A stretch of DNA of 64,000 nt, from assembly GCA_947184155.2 (NCBI GenBank), contig CAMXCT020003791.1, forward strand, positions 433,470-497,469. Direction: 5' to 3'. Source of the stretch: Cladocopium goreaui (taxonomy: Eukaryota > Sar > Dinophyceae > Suessiales > Symbiodiniaceae). Below the pieces are notes generated by a model, which did no database searches, was not told the DNA's origin, and was given only the letters and a program-made list of their open reading frames with translations. The number at the start of each line of letters is the position of its first letter. The stretch's first letter is position 1. The position numbers and the translations under genes were made by a program. Shown here piece by piece: positions 1-12,164 of the stretch.

Positions 1-524
1 TTTTTTAAAAATTACAGTTTCACTGCTATATTGCGCAATCAGCTTCAAGCATTTCCCATATGTTTGTTTTGTATGGCACTGATTTCAGCACACAAGTGCT
101 GCCGAAAGAATAAAGGAAAATAGACATCTTGGAAAACCAAATAGCCAACTTTAAAATGGCTCAATGCAGAACAACTTGAAGAAGGCTTTTTCATGGCCCA
201 TGTGTAGCACACTAGGTAAGAATATGACACCACGCAATACAAACTGCAACTCCAACACCCAGAGCTCAGCGTTTTTCAACGCTATGGTGGCAATACTTCA
301 GCCAAAGAAGTCGCAGGCACGGTCTCTCCTGGTGATGGGTTGAGGGAGAGACAAACTAAAGGGGTAGCATGGGGTAGCCTTTAAAAACTATTCAGGGTTG
401 CGCCTCAGGGCAACATGCATTACACCATCCAACTGATGTGGAGATCATGAATCAGTTTTCCAAAAAAATGATTTGTGCAGAAGCAATTTAGGCTCAATTT
501 TTCTTGGTACGTCACTTCTTGGGG
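1..524. other. Intergenic, no gene seen
   Basis: Open frames here are short and lack splice or family support. The sequence is ordinary mixed composition without tandem repeats. The minus-strand reading of about 137 codons over 420-833 is a shadow of the first exon of gene A. Confidence 0.5.
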
Positions 525-3500
525 ATGGATCCTGAGGGGGCTGATGCAAATGCCAAAGGTTGCCCCGTAGGGGGGATTCATGTCGAATGGGAGCGCGCTG
601 ATGCTGTGCGCAATCATCTCCGAGAAGAAGGTGCTGTTCTTTTTGCGGAGGGGGTTGCGGAGAGCGTCAAGAACGCAGTGAAGCCGCACATCCATGCCTA
701 CTTGATCCCTTTGCTCACGAGGATGGCTGAACATGATTCCAGGCCACAGCCACTTGTGGACCCCTTGCGGGATGAGTTGTCGTTGCTGTACAAGAACATT
801 TCCAAGCAATGTGACGAGACCACGATTGTGCATGATTCGTGGTTGACTAGAAAATTCCTGGGCATGATCAAAATGAAGGTTAGGAAGGAAAAACCTTCTT
901 GCGAATTTTGCCTTTGTGTTTCAGCAGTCTTTGGTGTTTGAAGTGCCTGGTTGTTAATGCGATACTTTATATTTTTTACTTGTCAAACGCATATACTTGT
1001 TATTTCTTAATCTGAATACTGAGCTTCTATATCCTTTTATTTTCCACTCTAAGGATCGTGCGTTCCAAGAGCTGTGCTTGATTCTGAACCCAATGCTTCA
1101 GGACACACCGTTGTGAGCCATCGTGGACTGGCACTCACTGGTTATACTAAGTAAGAACCAGCGGCCATGGTACTCCAGAACAAACAAAGCATGTATAGCT
1201 ACTTCTTCATTTATCGGAGACTTTGAGGTTGCATTCTCTGCCTTGATTTGGCTAGGACCTCTGCGACGAGATCAACCGAAAGACTGAAGAAAAGAAAGCT
1301 CGCCACAGCAAGGTCTTGGGTGTTTACTTGATGTGGTTTAACATACTGCTTAAGAAACCTACAAGCTTACAACATGTCAGTGCCAAGTTACTATTACTTG
1401 CACGCATGGATGATTTTGGATGCCATACGCCCTATGACCCAAAGACCCCAAATCTTGCGCAATATAATTAATCTATCACCCAATTTTGTTCTTCAGATTC
1501 AACCGAATAAAAGTGGTTACGCAGGATAGCTTGGAAGATCACGATGATGACTACGACGACTCCCCGGAAGCCATGGAAGCCAATGAAGGATCCCCAGAAC
1601 AGCGAGAGGAAGAACCAACCCCAGAGGTTCTTCAATCGCAGCTTTTGGAAATCCCAGACAGCCAGGTGCCACCACCGGCCCTCCCAGCTGCTTCTCCTGT
1701 CCCAGCTGAAGTAGAGGTTTCCTCTGCTCCTCCGGCTGCCGCTGCAGTTGATGGAAGTGATGCTCTAAGTTTGTGTAAAATTCATCTTTAACTGCAATAC
1801 CACAGCATTGAAATCAACAATCGCGAAATGCATACCCAGGATTACTTTTCAACTCATGGGATTATTCATATGTTCTCTCAAATTTCACTGCGGTTAGGTG
1901 ATGCCCAATCAATTGACGACAAGATTGCGGCTGCACGGAAACGGTTGGATGAGTCTGTTGCTTAGCCCCACCACTGTGGCTTTCAGTCGGTTTGCAAACG
2001 ATAGGGACACTGCTCTCTGGTTTTGTTTAATCCACCGCTTCAAGATAAGCCAAACAAGTCTGAAAGACTTAAATTTAAGATGTTTAACAGTATTATGATA
2101 TATATTATGTAGAAAGCGCAAGCCTGACGCCTGTTAGCCTAGGATCAGGGCCAAGAGGGCAAGCCAGGCAACAAAGGAAGCCAGCACACCCTCTACTACG
2201 ACAGCATCTGGAGGTTAGACCTGGCTGTTGAGTTGATTTGAGTTCATATCAAACCAAATTGTCCTTAATTTTACTCATCAAAAACTTTAAGACTGACCCA
2301 TAAAATGCACTAGCTCCTACTTTGGTCACTGGTTTCACGTAATACAAATCTGGTGTTGTTTCAGTTTTCTTTTGCTTTTCGTGTTTGGTTGGCAAAGTAC
2401 CGCCAAAACTACCCAGGAGAAAGTCGCAATGTTTCTGGGATATCACCGGATGTTGTCGACACATTGCCTATGTCTACTGAGCATATCAATGCGATTGCCA
2501 ATGACCTTGCTTCCCGACCTTCACCTGAACCCATCGCATCCCCAGAATTGACTTCTGAGCAGCGCCGTTTGAAATTCCAAGGAGCCGATCCAGTTGCCAA
2601 AGAACCAGAAGCCTGTCCTGCTGAGCCAGCTTCAGCTGCACAAGCTGAACCTGCAGAGGAAGTTGATGTCGGCCGTGGTATGGAGGATTTGGGTTTGGGG
2701 AAGTACTTTGTCTATATGCATGTAACAGGATATGATTTGCATTAAGAAAAATCATCAACAAAGGCTGCTTCAACAAGCTTGGGACAAGTTCTATACACTC
2801 TTCAAACGGTGTGCGCACATGAACTGCTTTTACATAAACGTATGTATAAGTTAATTCGTTAAAGTGCTAGCCCCTGTAGGAGGAAGATGCCGAGGATGAG
2901 TTTGTTACCAGGAATGACCAGCTCACAGCCAAGCACCAAAAGAAAGCTGACAACAAAGCAGGAAAGGGAAAAGGAAGGGGTCGAGGAAGGAGCCGAGGCA
3001 AAGGTGAAGGCAAGAAACGCAAAGGAGGAAAGGCCAAGAATACGGATGAGGAAGGATACTCAACCAAGAAAACAAAAGAAACAAAGGTCAGAAAGTCAAG
3101 GAAGAGAAACATGCTGTCAGCTGGCAGCTCGCCAGGGCCAAGCACAAGCAAGAAAAGCAAACGCAATGATGCGAAGTCTCAGGATTCCCAGGTGCCCAAG
3201 GCAACTCCCAAGGGTAAGGCCAAAACAGCCAAGGCAAAAGCAGAGGCAAAATCCAAGAGCAAGCCAGCCCCAAAGAAAGGTCGTGAGGCAGGTGCTAAGT
3301 CAAAGGCATCTCCCAAAGCCAAGGCTAAGGGAAAAGCAAAGGCCCAGCCCCGTAGCCGCAGCAAAAAAACAGGGCCCCACCTGATGGAAAGCGCATTGCA
3401 CGATGATTCCCTTGTCAAGTCACTGATGGACCATGCCCGTCAGTTCGGGCCCGAGTTGGAACATGATACCGCAGCTTTGAAAGAAGCAGTAAAGGCTGTG

Positions 3501-3701
3501 CGTGTGCAGTTGGAATGGGCAAAGCTCATGCCCTACTGGAACCGCGGTGACTGTGGATTGAAAGTTTGGGATGAAGAGACTGAGTCCTTCAAAGGAAGGG
3601 ATACTTTTTCCTTCCACGGCTCAAGTGCCCCCAATCGCTACAAGCTAGCCGTGGCAGTGCGCTGTGCTGAGATTGCCGTTACTTTCTTGCAACAGCAGTG
3701 A
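525..3701 (+). CDS. Gene A: eight-exon gene for an acidic/basic 672-aa dinoflagellate protein
   Basis: Assembled from exons 525-878, 1054-1112, 1256-1312, 1497-1768, 1898-1956, 2143-2226, 2398-2709 and 2880-3701. Every junction is GT-AG, the phases agree throughout, and the total is 2019 nt including the TGA. The ATG at 525 is the first in its frame after the upstream junk. The N-terminal exon looks globular (contains HIHAYLIPLLTRMAEH). A strongly acidic stretch follows (LEDHDDDYDDSPEAM), then a Pro/Ala/Glu-rich linker. The last exon opens acidic, passes through a GRGRGRSRGKG run (AT-hook-like) and a long Lys/Ala/Pro low-complexity tract, probably nuclear. It ends in a conserved-looking domain of about 105 residues (LMESALHDDSLVKSLMDHAR, WNRGDCGLKVWDEETESF, ending AVTFLQQQ). 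I recognise the architecture as one repeated in Symbiodiniaceae proteomes but know no function. The alternating charge suggests nucleic-acid or chromatin contact, which is inference. Confidence 0.75.
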
Positions 3702-4012
3702 TGATCCAAATAAACTGGTTTTCAAAATATTGCATGGATATCCATGGTTCCAAGTGACTAATCCTCAAAGCATTTCAAAGCTGTTGTACTTCTGTATTTT
3801 TAGGTTGTTCTTTGTCCCAAGTTGATTATAACTTGCCCAGCCCGGCACATATCAAAAACATGCTTTATAAGTTGTATATACAATGCTTTCAACCCTGGAT
3901 TGTGGACTTGAACCTGTCTTATCGTATCAGTGTCATTTACATACAATAAAGCTACGGATATTGTACAAAAATAGTTTGCCCAATTTGGTTGGGCATGTTT
4001 GGGTCATCCCAG

Positions 4013-4168
4013 GCTGAGGGAATTGATGCAATGGCTGAAGGGTTCGAGAAGGATGGGGAACAGATCAGAATCCTCAAGCACAATGCGCAGCTCGCTTTGT
4101 TCTTCTTTGCCAACGGCATGGGCGAAGACGAGCCGTTCCAGGATTCCGATGAGAATGGTGGCAAGTGA
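4013..4168 (+). CDS. Orphan exon, 51 codons to a stop
   Basis: An AG acceptor at 4011-4012 opens a frame reading AEGIDAMAEGFEKDGEQI and onward, ending NGMGEDEPFQDSDENGGK and TGA at 4166-4168. It is acidic, and its amino-acid composition looks like real coding sequence. It lies after the stop of gene A, so it is either the last exon of an alternative 3' form or a separate short gene. The final codons could instead run into a GTGATG donor. The 311 bp between 3701 and this exon hold nothing else recognisable. Confidence 0.35.
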   Translation, partial: AEGIDAMAEGFEKDGEQIRILKHNAQLALFFFANGMGEDEPFQDSDENGGK

Positions 4169-5200
4169 TGGATGTTGGTAAGTGATGTAAAATTTGGTGA
4201 TAGAAGTCTTTGCAGCTTAGAGCCGAGTCAATTGGCTGCTGCTACTTAGGTTTTGATCTATGTGCGATATCAAATGCAGTTGGCGTGCGTATCGATCTCT
4301 GCTGGGGTTTGTACAGGATTCATGCCTTAGGCTTAGGTGTCAACGGCTGGACTCACTTGGACATACCATGTGCACGAAACTGGTATGTAGCCGAAGATTT
4401 GGATTAAGAAAAAAAAGCTCATTCCTAGTTTTTTCAACACTTTCTTTGAAGATCCAGCTCAGCATCGACACGTGGCATGTTTCTGTACCGCGGTTTGGTG
4501 CCAGAGAACTCATGTGGCTAGCTCGCTGACAGGAGTTGCGAAAAAGTGGTGGTGGTGGTTGGGTCATTGATCAATCCCTATATGCGCCTGGATCAGTCTT
4601 TGAAACCTGAAAGATATACTATGATATGTGAGGTAAGGTATGTTCCTTTTTTGGGAGGCTGTTGGACATAGAAATCTCGTTTGATGATTGCTGTATATAT
4701 TCGCCTATATATGTAGTGAACTCCCAACAAGTTTATATACCCCAACAAATTTATATACCTTTGTGAAGATGGTGAAAAATAAGAGCAAAGATCGTGTTTG
4801 AAATCCATGATTTGAAACTGCATTTTTCCACTTCTGCGGTCAAATAGGTTTGTGATCTTGGGTTCAATAACTCACGGGATAGCCGAATGAACTTCTACAC
4901 CCTGTTGCCCGGCTTGCCAGGCCTTGTGCCTTGCGACTGGTAGTGGATGCCCAGCCTGTGCAGAAACGTTTTCCGAGTGAGATCCAAGTTTGCCAAGAAA
5001 CGACGACAAGCTGGCTTGATTAAACCATGATGCGAATGATCTTTTTATCAAACATGCTTTGCACTTCGTACTCTGGATTTCTCGATTGACACAAGAAATA
5101 GTACCATTGATAATCGCTGAATATGAATATCAAAACAGGTGATTGCACATGCTGTTGTTTATTTTTTGTCCCAACCATTGCATGGGCAGCGATCTCCCTG
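4169..5200. other. Intron/intergenic stretch with one possible exon near 4875-4980
   Basis: Mostly AT-rich, with short poly-T and TATA runs. Around 4890-4978 one + frame reads ELLHPVARLARPCALRLVVD followed by AQPVQKRFPS and a GT-type boundary. This could be an upstream exon of gene B. No other coding support is visible. Confidence 0.3.
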
Positions 5201-7611
5201 CAGCATTCCGTGGGTCAGACCAACCAGATTTAGGGTTCAGCTACCTGTTAGAAACCTTCGGTTCCATGCCTGGTGGAAACACCTTAGACCTGGATGCCCT
5301 GATGTACCGGCTGCTCCAAATGAGATGTCCAAAGGCTCGAGATTTTGAAGCCAATTTTGATTCTCATACTCTATATCTTCTTGATGCATATTTAGTCTGG
5401 AAATATCCAAGCTTGTTCTCCAGCATTCCCGAGCAACCGTTGTTCAGAAGTCTGCAGGTAATGGCCGCCATCATCCTCTGCGTCCTGTGGACCTCAACTT
5501 TTGACCATGCCGAGGATTGACGGGGTGGGCTAGATCGACGTAAAAGGGATACACACTCTATCCATTTCATAGTCAAAAAAGGGAGTCAGCATGAAAATGA
5601 TAAGCCATTTTAATTGGAGCATTGTAACGTTTGGTCTTTCATATTTCCATACTTAAGGTATAGAACTGTATGTAGCGCATTTGTTGTCATGCCTGCTCAG
5701 ACCTTCGACATGCTGGAGTTCTACGCTGGCAATGCCAACTTGTCACGATGTATGAAGGCCAGTGGACTTCGAACAGGGAGCTTGGATATAAAGTTCCAAA
5801 GGGAGGGAGCTCACCCACGATCCTCGAACCCCATGGACATCTTATCAACTTCGGGGTTTCTGTTCCTACGGTTCAATTTAAATTCAAAACTTTGCATGGT
5901 TCTTGTTTATTTCCCATTGACTGGCCCAAAAACACCCAAAGAAACAATAGTACCCAAAATCATGATTTATGATCATTGAAGAAAAACATCATCTCAGGGT
6001 GGCAGTGGCTTGCATTTTGAAATGCCGGCTGGATGGTTTCCTAGCCTTCTTCGCAATCAAATGTGCCAGCTGGACATCAATCAACGCTGGGACGAGTAAC
6101 CGGTCTCCATGCGCAAGCATAGGCTTTGATGAATATGCCAGTGTTTCCTGCAGCAATGCAATGCTGGAAAGGACCCTGCTGACAAACAACTATATATGTT
6201 ATCTTGAGGGAGGGCCCATCAATGATGATAGGGCATGGTAAAATATCAGTGGGATCACGCGTCCTTTTTTTCATATAAGAATCAAACAATCAGGAAATAT
6301 TGCTTTGCAGATCGCATAGGTTGTAGTCAATGCTTAAGAACGGGTAACCATTGATTTTAAAGCTTTAAGGATGCCAGAATTTGAGCTATACATGCTTGTG
6401 GATTCTACAAAAATGATATGTTACAATGATGTTATTATGTTCTGGTGTGATTCAACTCGCGCCACGGCTCAGGACACTGTACTTGATGGTGCTGACAGTT
6501 TGCTTGGGAGGAACATGGGTGCTGGAACAGCCACGAAATAGCAATATGGAGTTTTACCCCTCCTTTGTGGAATTTCTCCGCCTATGCTATGTTTGTGGCA
6601 ACAACAGCTCATCTGTAACTTCTGCAAAAAATATGCATTTCTTCCATGGTGTAGTTATAGTAGCAATAAGCATGTGTGCTAATCAACACATCTTTAGGGG
6701 TCGAATGCAGCCCTCGAACTTAGGTATTCCGGGTCGGATGGTGGATGGGTCACTACTCATCCGCTACACCTAAGCGCCATTTTGCCTACAGCAACAGCCC
6801 ATGGATCAGACAGTTGGACAAAGGCACCCTTCAATGGAAACGAGGTAAGGGGCCTGCAACAGCTGTGACTTATCAGTCCAAGTCTGGCAAGAAATGCTAT
6901 AAAGGCACAAAACATTTGAAGAAGACAGAGCTACTCGATAGCTATATTTTGGGTGGAGATTTTCTTTCTAATTTTCCAAATTGGGGGCCACCATTTTGAC
7001 GGTTTCCTCAAATCAGGAGCTGCGAGTTGCTTTCTGGCATTTATATTTTGATATGATATGTGTCGATTGTACACTATATATAGTTGAGCGTCCACCGGAA
7101 ACTTGTTCAATTCAAACCCATCATGGTCTTGATATCCCCCAAAAAGATGTAGCCAATAGCCACTTACCATTGGTTTTCGTCCATCCCTGTTTTGGATAGC
7201 ATTCGAAATACTTTCCAGTTGGGGCACCACCAGAAGAATAAGAAGATATGATTCAATCCATGTTGGAGTTTGAGTTGGGAATTCAAATTTGGGACTATTT
7301 CAATTCGCATTTCTTGGATGGCCCCAAACTATTGGAATAGGCTCACCTCATCCAAATGCATACTAAGGGAATACACCATCAAATTTGGACGATGCCTGGT
7401 GGACCTCTTCGGAAACCTTGTCTCCACGGCGCATGGCCAGCCAAGTCTCCCACCAGCAGTTCCCGTGGCTCAGGCCTCCTTTGATGCTCTTCCAGATGCT
7501 GGCTTTGACCTTGGGTACGCCAGACTCTGGGAGGCGTACGGCTATATTCGCCGTGGAAAACACCTGGCCATTCCGGCCGAATGGAAAGAGCTGTTGCCAA
7601 AGCCTTTATGA
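5201..7611 (+). CDS. Gene B: LEFYAG-motif family protein, multi-exon
   Basis: Approximate exons: 5201-5457 (FRGSDQPDLGFSYLLETFGS onward), about 5690-5865 (FDMLEFYAGNANLSRCMKAS, then SSNPMDILSTSGF), about 5998-6165 (CASWTSINAGTSNRSP), about 6460-6595 (LGGTWVLEQPRNSNMEFYPS), about 6735-6930 (ATPKRHFAYSNSPWIRQ, then GPATAVTYQSKSGKKCYKGT) and 7369-7611 (EYTIKFGRCLVDLF, ending EWKELLPKPL and TGA). The order of these blocks matches a protein family I recognise as heavily expanded in Symbiodiniaceae. The FDMLEFYAG block near its start recalls the SAM-binding motif I of methyltransferases (hydrophobics, acid, small residues, Gly), but no catalytic motif confirms that. Function is unknown. Internal junctions other than the last acceptor (7366-7367) and the 5457 donor are approximate, so the intact status of the gene is not proven. 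Confidence 0.55.
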
Positions 7612-8404
7612 TGGAATTCCATCATTTAAGGTATAGATACCAAAGGTATTCTTCACAACATCTCAGAACCTGTCGTGGGTCAGTGATGGAACAAACCATG
7701 GACTGGATACTGTTTACCCACAAGAATGTTGACATATTCACAAGAACAAACCCTAAATCAGAAACGTACCGATTGAACATATGCAACAACATTTTGCATT
7801 GAGTGGGCATTAGCAGTATCCATTCCCAAAAGCATAGAAAGGAACTCATTTCTGGTTTTATCCCCAAACTTGTGGTGTTTTTAGCACTTCTAACGGTTTT
7901 TTTTCTGCACTTTTGTTGTTTTTTGTACTTTTTTGACGACTTTTCCCAGAACCCGTAGAAAACCCGTAGTAAACCGTAGAAAACCCATCCATAACCGTAA
8001 AACCCAGGGTTTTTGCAAAAACCCCGGCTTTTCTAACCCGTAGAAAACCCGTAGAAAACCCGTAGTAACCCGTAGAAACCCGTAAATTAAAGATGGGTTC
8101 TGAGGGCTTCCTGGAAGCTTTCCGGAAGATGCCTTTTTGTGGCTTTTTCTTAATTCAAACCGCGTTCACAAAACGTGGACAATTCAGCTTCGCTTCTCAA
8201 TCCATATGTAGTGGGGAAAATCAATGCCTTCAAAATGATCAACTGTTTCGGGTATTTTGGGATTGAATTTTTGAGCATGTGTGGTGAAAACATATGAGGT
8301 ATTTGACCAGCTGTGCCCTAGCATTTGGCAAACAAAGGTGAATAGTAGGACAGTTTTGCGCTGCCCAGCTAGTGATGGTCTCCCAATCTGTCTCGACTTC
8401 AAGC
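7612..8404. other. Intergenic region with a degenerate short-repeat block
   Basis: Between genes B and C. Apart from the AACCCGTAGA repeats listed separately (7946-8090), it is T-rich sequence (7890-7940) and unremarkable text. No coding support. Confidence 0.45.
7946..8090. repeat. Short tandem repeats, AACCCGTAGA type
   Basis: At least nine imperfect copies of a 10-11 bp motif, AACCCGTAGA/AACCCGTAGTA, in two clusters (7946-8000 and 8035-8090). They are separated by GGGTTTTTGCAAAAACCCC, itself a small inverted repeat. The unit resembles a plant-type telomere repeat (CCCTAAA) with substitutions, but this is only a resemblance. Confidence 0.7.
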
Positions 8405-8410
8405 CGGGTA

Positions 8411-11400
8411 TGGAGTTGCGCCACCTTTAAAGAGGGTGTTGACCAAGTTGCTTCCAGTGCCGAGCAACTTGAAGCTGAAGAACGTGAACTGGAGCAGCAG
8501 ATTGAGGCCACGTCACTGCACGTATGTTTCCGACACCAGGTCAACATGTATATGGTTAAGCGATTGAAACAACTAAGATTTGTGACATTTTGTGACTATT
8601 TCTTTTTCCACCCAGGGACTCAGAAGTCATCAAGTTCGATACATTACTTCTTTCACCAGTGTCACTCCAACAATCTGATATAATTGTTTTCTGATTGTTT
8701 GGTATCTGGGTTACTTCCATACATAAGTCATGTGAACAACTTCTCTTTGTAGTTTGACAGCTCGCTGCAGGAGATGATGAAGCTCAAGCATGCCGACATG
8801 TCATCGATTGGTGCTGCCCCAGAACAGGCGGCTACTCTGATCCAATTTTAGAATGGGAAAGTAAACCAAGACCATAAACCATGCAGTAATCTAATCAAAA
8901 AAGACCAGATCCCATACTGTTGGATTGTCATACCTGGTCAATTCCAGGCTCCTGCGGATTCCAAGCCTGGTGGAGATTGTACGCCCTCTGTGCTCGAAGT
9001 TGCAGCCTCACCCACTGCGGAAACTCAGGAGGCTATGTGGGTAACTGCAGTACCTATTTCATTACTGCTATGCTTTTAATACCAAGAAAATTATGCGCTC
9101 AGAGTACTCAGTGGTTCTTACTAGATTGGTGGTTTACATTGTGTTACATGGTTTTGTTCAAGATCCAAATGTCTTTGCATGCAAACATATGCAAATAACA
9201 CCCTCTTGGAGGCAACAGCAGATGAACTTCAAGCGATGAGGGAGCAATCCACTGCCCCGCCTCCCTTGGATGATGGCACCACTGATGAGCTGCCCTCGGC
9301 CAAGGCTGTGTCGTGAGTATGTATGGGGCATTTCTCATTATATATAGAATCAAACATGGGATATTTTATATATATAGCATTATATGGTTGTTGTTCTGTT
9401 GACACTTCTTTATGATTCACGCATGGAATGGGAAATGGGAAAGATCTTTAAGTATGAACCTCGCAGGAGCAGACTCCTGGAGATGATCGACCTGTACCTA
9501 CCCCTGCGCGAACCGAAGCTGGCTCTTCTGTCATTGCCCAAGTGCTAGACATGAAACCCTTACTTCAAAAGCTGTTGGGTTTGTTTGGACCATGACATAT
9601 GATGCTTCCCATATGATTGTGGCCCTACTTAGGTTGACAAGCAGTCGATGGCCCCACCGGCGCCCAAGCGTGAGAAACTGAAGACGCGACAGGAGCTCAT
9701 GTGATTCAAATACAATCTACCTTTTATACATTACCTCAACTTGTAGATAGTTGGGATGGGATAAGCTTACTTCTAAATAAAACAAAAAGTGTTCTCATCT
9801 ATCCTGCCCACAACATAGCATCTGTCCCCAACCCAGGAGAAACTCCGAGAAGCAGCGAAAGCCAGGCTGCGTCGAATGATGCAACATCACAAGACTAAGG
9901 TTGCATACAACGTGCCAGAATGGGTTAAGGAACAGTGGAAAACAAAGGACCAAAACTATTTGGCCCAGCTGCTGATGGATGCGAACTGGTCAAAGGACCC
10001 CATGGGCTCTGAAATGTTGTGGGAGTCCAGAGTCCAGCGTTTTTTTTCCAATTCCGTACATCATGATTATATGATGCAGTTATCCTTATACATATCAATG
10101 TTTTCTGTCTGTAAAGTTTCTTTCACACATGTCGTTCTGAAGTCCAATCCCTCCAACAGGAGGAGTTCATTTGCCAGCTGGAGATTGTGGTCACCAAAAA
10201 GAAGGCAATGACCATTCGGGTTGACGAGATCTGGGCATCGGAAAAGGAGATGAAAGAGGACTTGAAGTGGTCCCCGCCCCTCAGTTAGAAATCAGTAAAC
10301 ACACTTATATATATACATTCTTTCTTGTAACATACTAATATATATGCTAATCATCTATTCCACCGAACCTCCCGGACAAACAAATGGGTTGCCCGACCTG
10401 GGTTTCCTCATTTCTTCAGCTGGTTCATCACCTAAGGGCACGCATTGCGGGTGCGAAGAAGGATTGCGAAGCCAAGGGTGCCACACACTGCAGGTGCTTC
10501 TGTAGAGCGGCAATGTTGAAGGTTGATGTGATGATATATATTTTTTATTGGTTGGACTGATCGTATTTCAACATCATAAAATTCCTTGCATGAACCTATG
10601 AATTGATAAATAATTGATCTTATCATATGTATATGGCAAAATTGGCCCAGTATTAAAACTATTCCATGCATGTTCCTGCCTCATGCACAGGAAGAACATG
10701 TACGACAATGTGGATGAGTACTACGTGATCGTCAAGGAGACAGGGTCCCGCGAGGAACAAGCCACCCAGGAGGAAATCCAAAGGAAGATTGGCAAAGCCA
10801 CTCAGCTTCCTATATATATATAAAAGGTACTATGTTCATTCCACATAACATTCCAATTTTATACAAAAAGACATGTTGCATGGATTCTCCCTAGGCCAGC
10901 GACACGCCCAAGATTGATGATGACGGCTTTGCTGGCATCGATGCCAGACAGGCTCAGGTCGACGCTAGCAAAGCTGCTGCCGCACGCCCACAGGGAACAC
11001 CTCAGCTCGCTCAGGAAATGGAGGTGCTTCTTTTGGGATGTTATCTGTCCATGTCCAATGCTTTAAGAATCACTACATGTTCAAATTGTTATTTGGAATT
11101 GAGTCGTACATATAAACACCATGAAGGTTTCTTTACTGTTTTATCCAGTTTACGTGGTTTCTGCCCTGCTCAGACCCGGGACAAATTGAAGCGTTTCCTG
11201 GACAGCATTCTTCAAAAGGGCGGCAAAATGCGATCTCTGGTACGAGAACTCAAAGATAAGTACTCGTCCTGTGATTCCACCAGAGGGTGTCTTGACTATC
11301 TTATATATAATATATATAATGATTGAAACCCATGCATCGCCACATCCAAGTACCCCCAGAAAATATATCATACCTTTGGGGTGTAATCATCTTGGGGATG

Positions 11401-12066
11401 ATTGGCGTTTTGAACCTTAACCCCATCCCCGCTAGATAGCGATCATCAAACCAGGTTTCAAACCAGATTACCTAATCTTAGCTCAGGTATGTCGCCACTT
11501 TGGAAGCTGCCTTGAAGAACTTGGATGAACAGTATGACAAGTGCCATGCGGCATTTTCGAATGGAGAGGTCCATGCGTTCAAGGGTGAGTTCCTTGACAC
11601 TATCAAAAATTAGACAATAAAACCTCAAATTGTCAACCATGCGTTTCGCTGGCAGCCCTCCAGAGCTTGCCCAGGTTTGTGAGCAAAGCGACGGCTTGCA
11701 TGAAAGAGGCTACCCTTGTGTGGGGGTCCTATTTTCAAGTGGTGGATAGCCATGGATATAAAAGACTTAAACCAGCTCAGTTTTACTTTCGTCGCCTTGT
11801 TGCCAAGGTGCAGCAAAGCATGCGCTGCGGAGATGAAGATCAGGCTGGACCTGAGCTATGGCGTTTGCCCAAAACATGACAACCAGTCCTTTGTCACTCG
11901 TGCTGTATAATACGCCATGTCTAGAGAACGCAGGAACGCGAAGAAATATGAGAAGCGCGATGAGAAGCCCAAGGAGGATGAGGGGCCCCGAAAGCCACGT
12001 CGTCGTCGTGGGGAACAGAAGGTTGAGCCAGTTGAGGCCCCAAAAAACAAGAGGGCAAAGAAATAG
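8411..12066 (+). CDS. Gene C: about 16-exon dinoflagellate-family protein with basic C-terminal tail
   Basis: Exons, by phase and splice site: about 8411-8521, 8753-8827, 8948-9040, 9212-9307, 9467-9541, 9633-9689, 9837-10031, 10160-10269, 10437-10493, 10691-10796, 10895-11023, 11174-11265, 11487-11584, 11656-11725, 11808-11899 and 11927-12066 (TAG). The first exon is coiled-coil-like (EQLEAEERELEQQIEATSLH). The centre holds VAYNVPEWVKEQWKTKDQNY, then ARIAGAKKDCEAKGATH, then MYDNVDEYYVIVKETGS, a block order I recognise from a family expanded in Symbiodiniaceae. The C-terminus is Lys/Arg/Glu-rich and ends KNKRAKK, a plausible nuclear signal. Most junctions are GT-AG. Those at 8827, 9689 and 10796 seem to need GC or GA donors and sit in short direct repeats. 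The start codon is not located, and the fifth exon may be longer than given. Function unknown. Confidence 0.6.
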
Positions 12067-12164
12067 ATGTCAGGTTTCAAATTTTTCAAATTTGAATATG
12101 GGAAGCGCTTGTGGGAACCTTGTGTCAGATCACAGGGAAGAACCTGCTGCGCATGGCCGTGACA

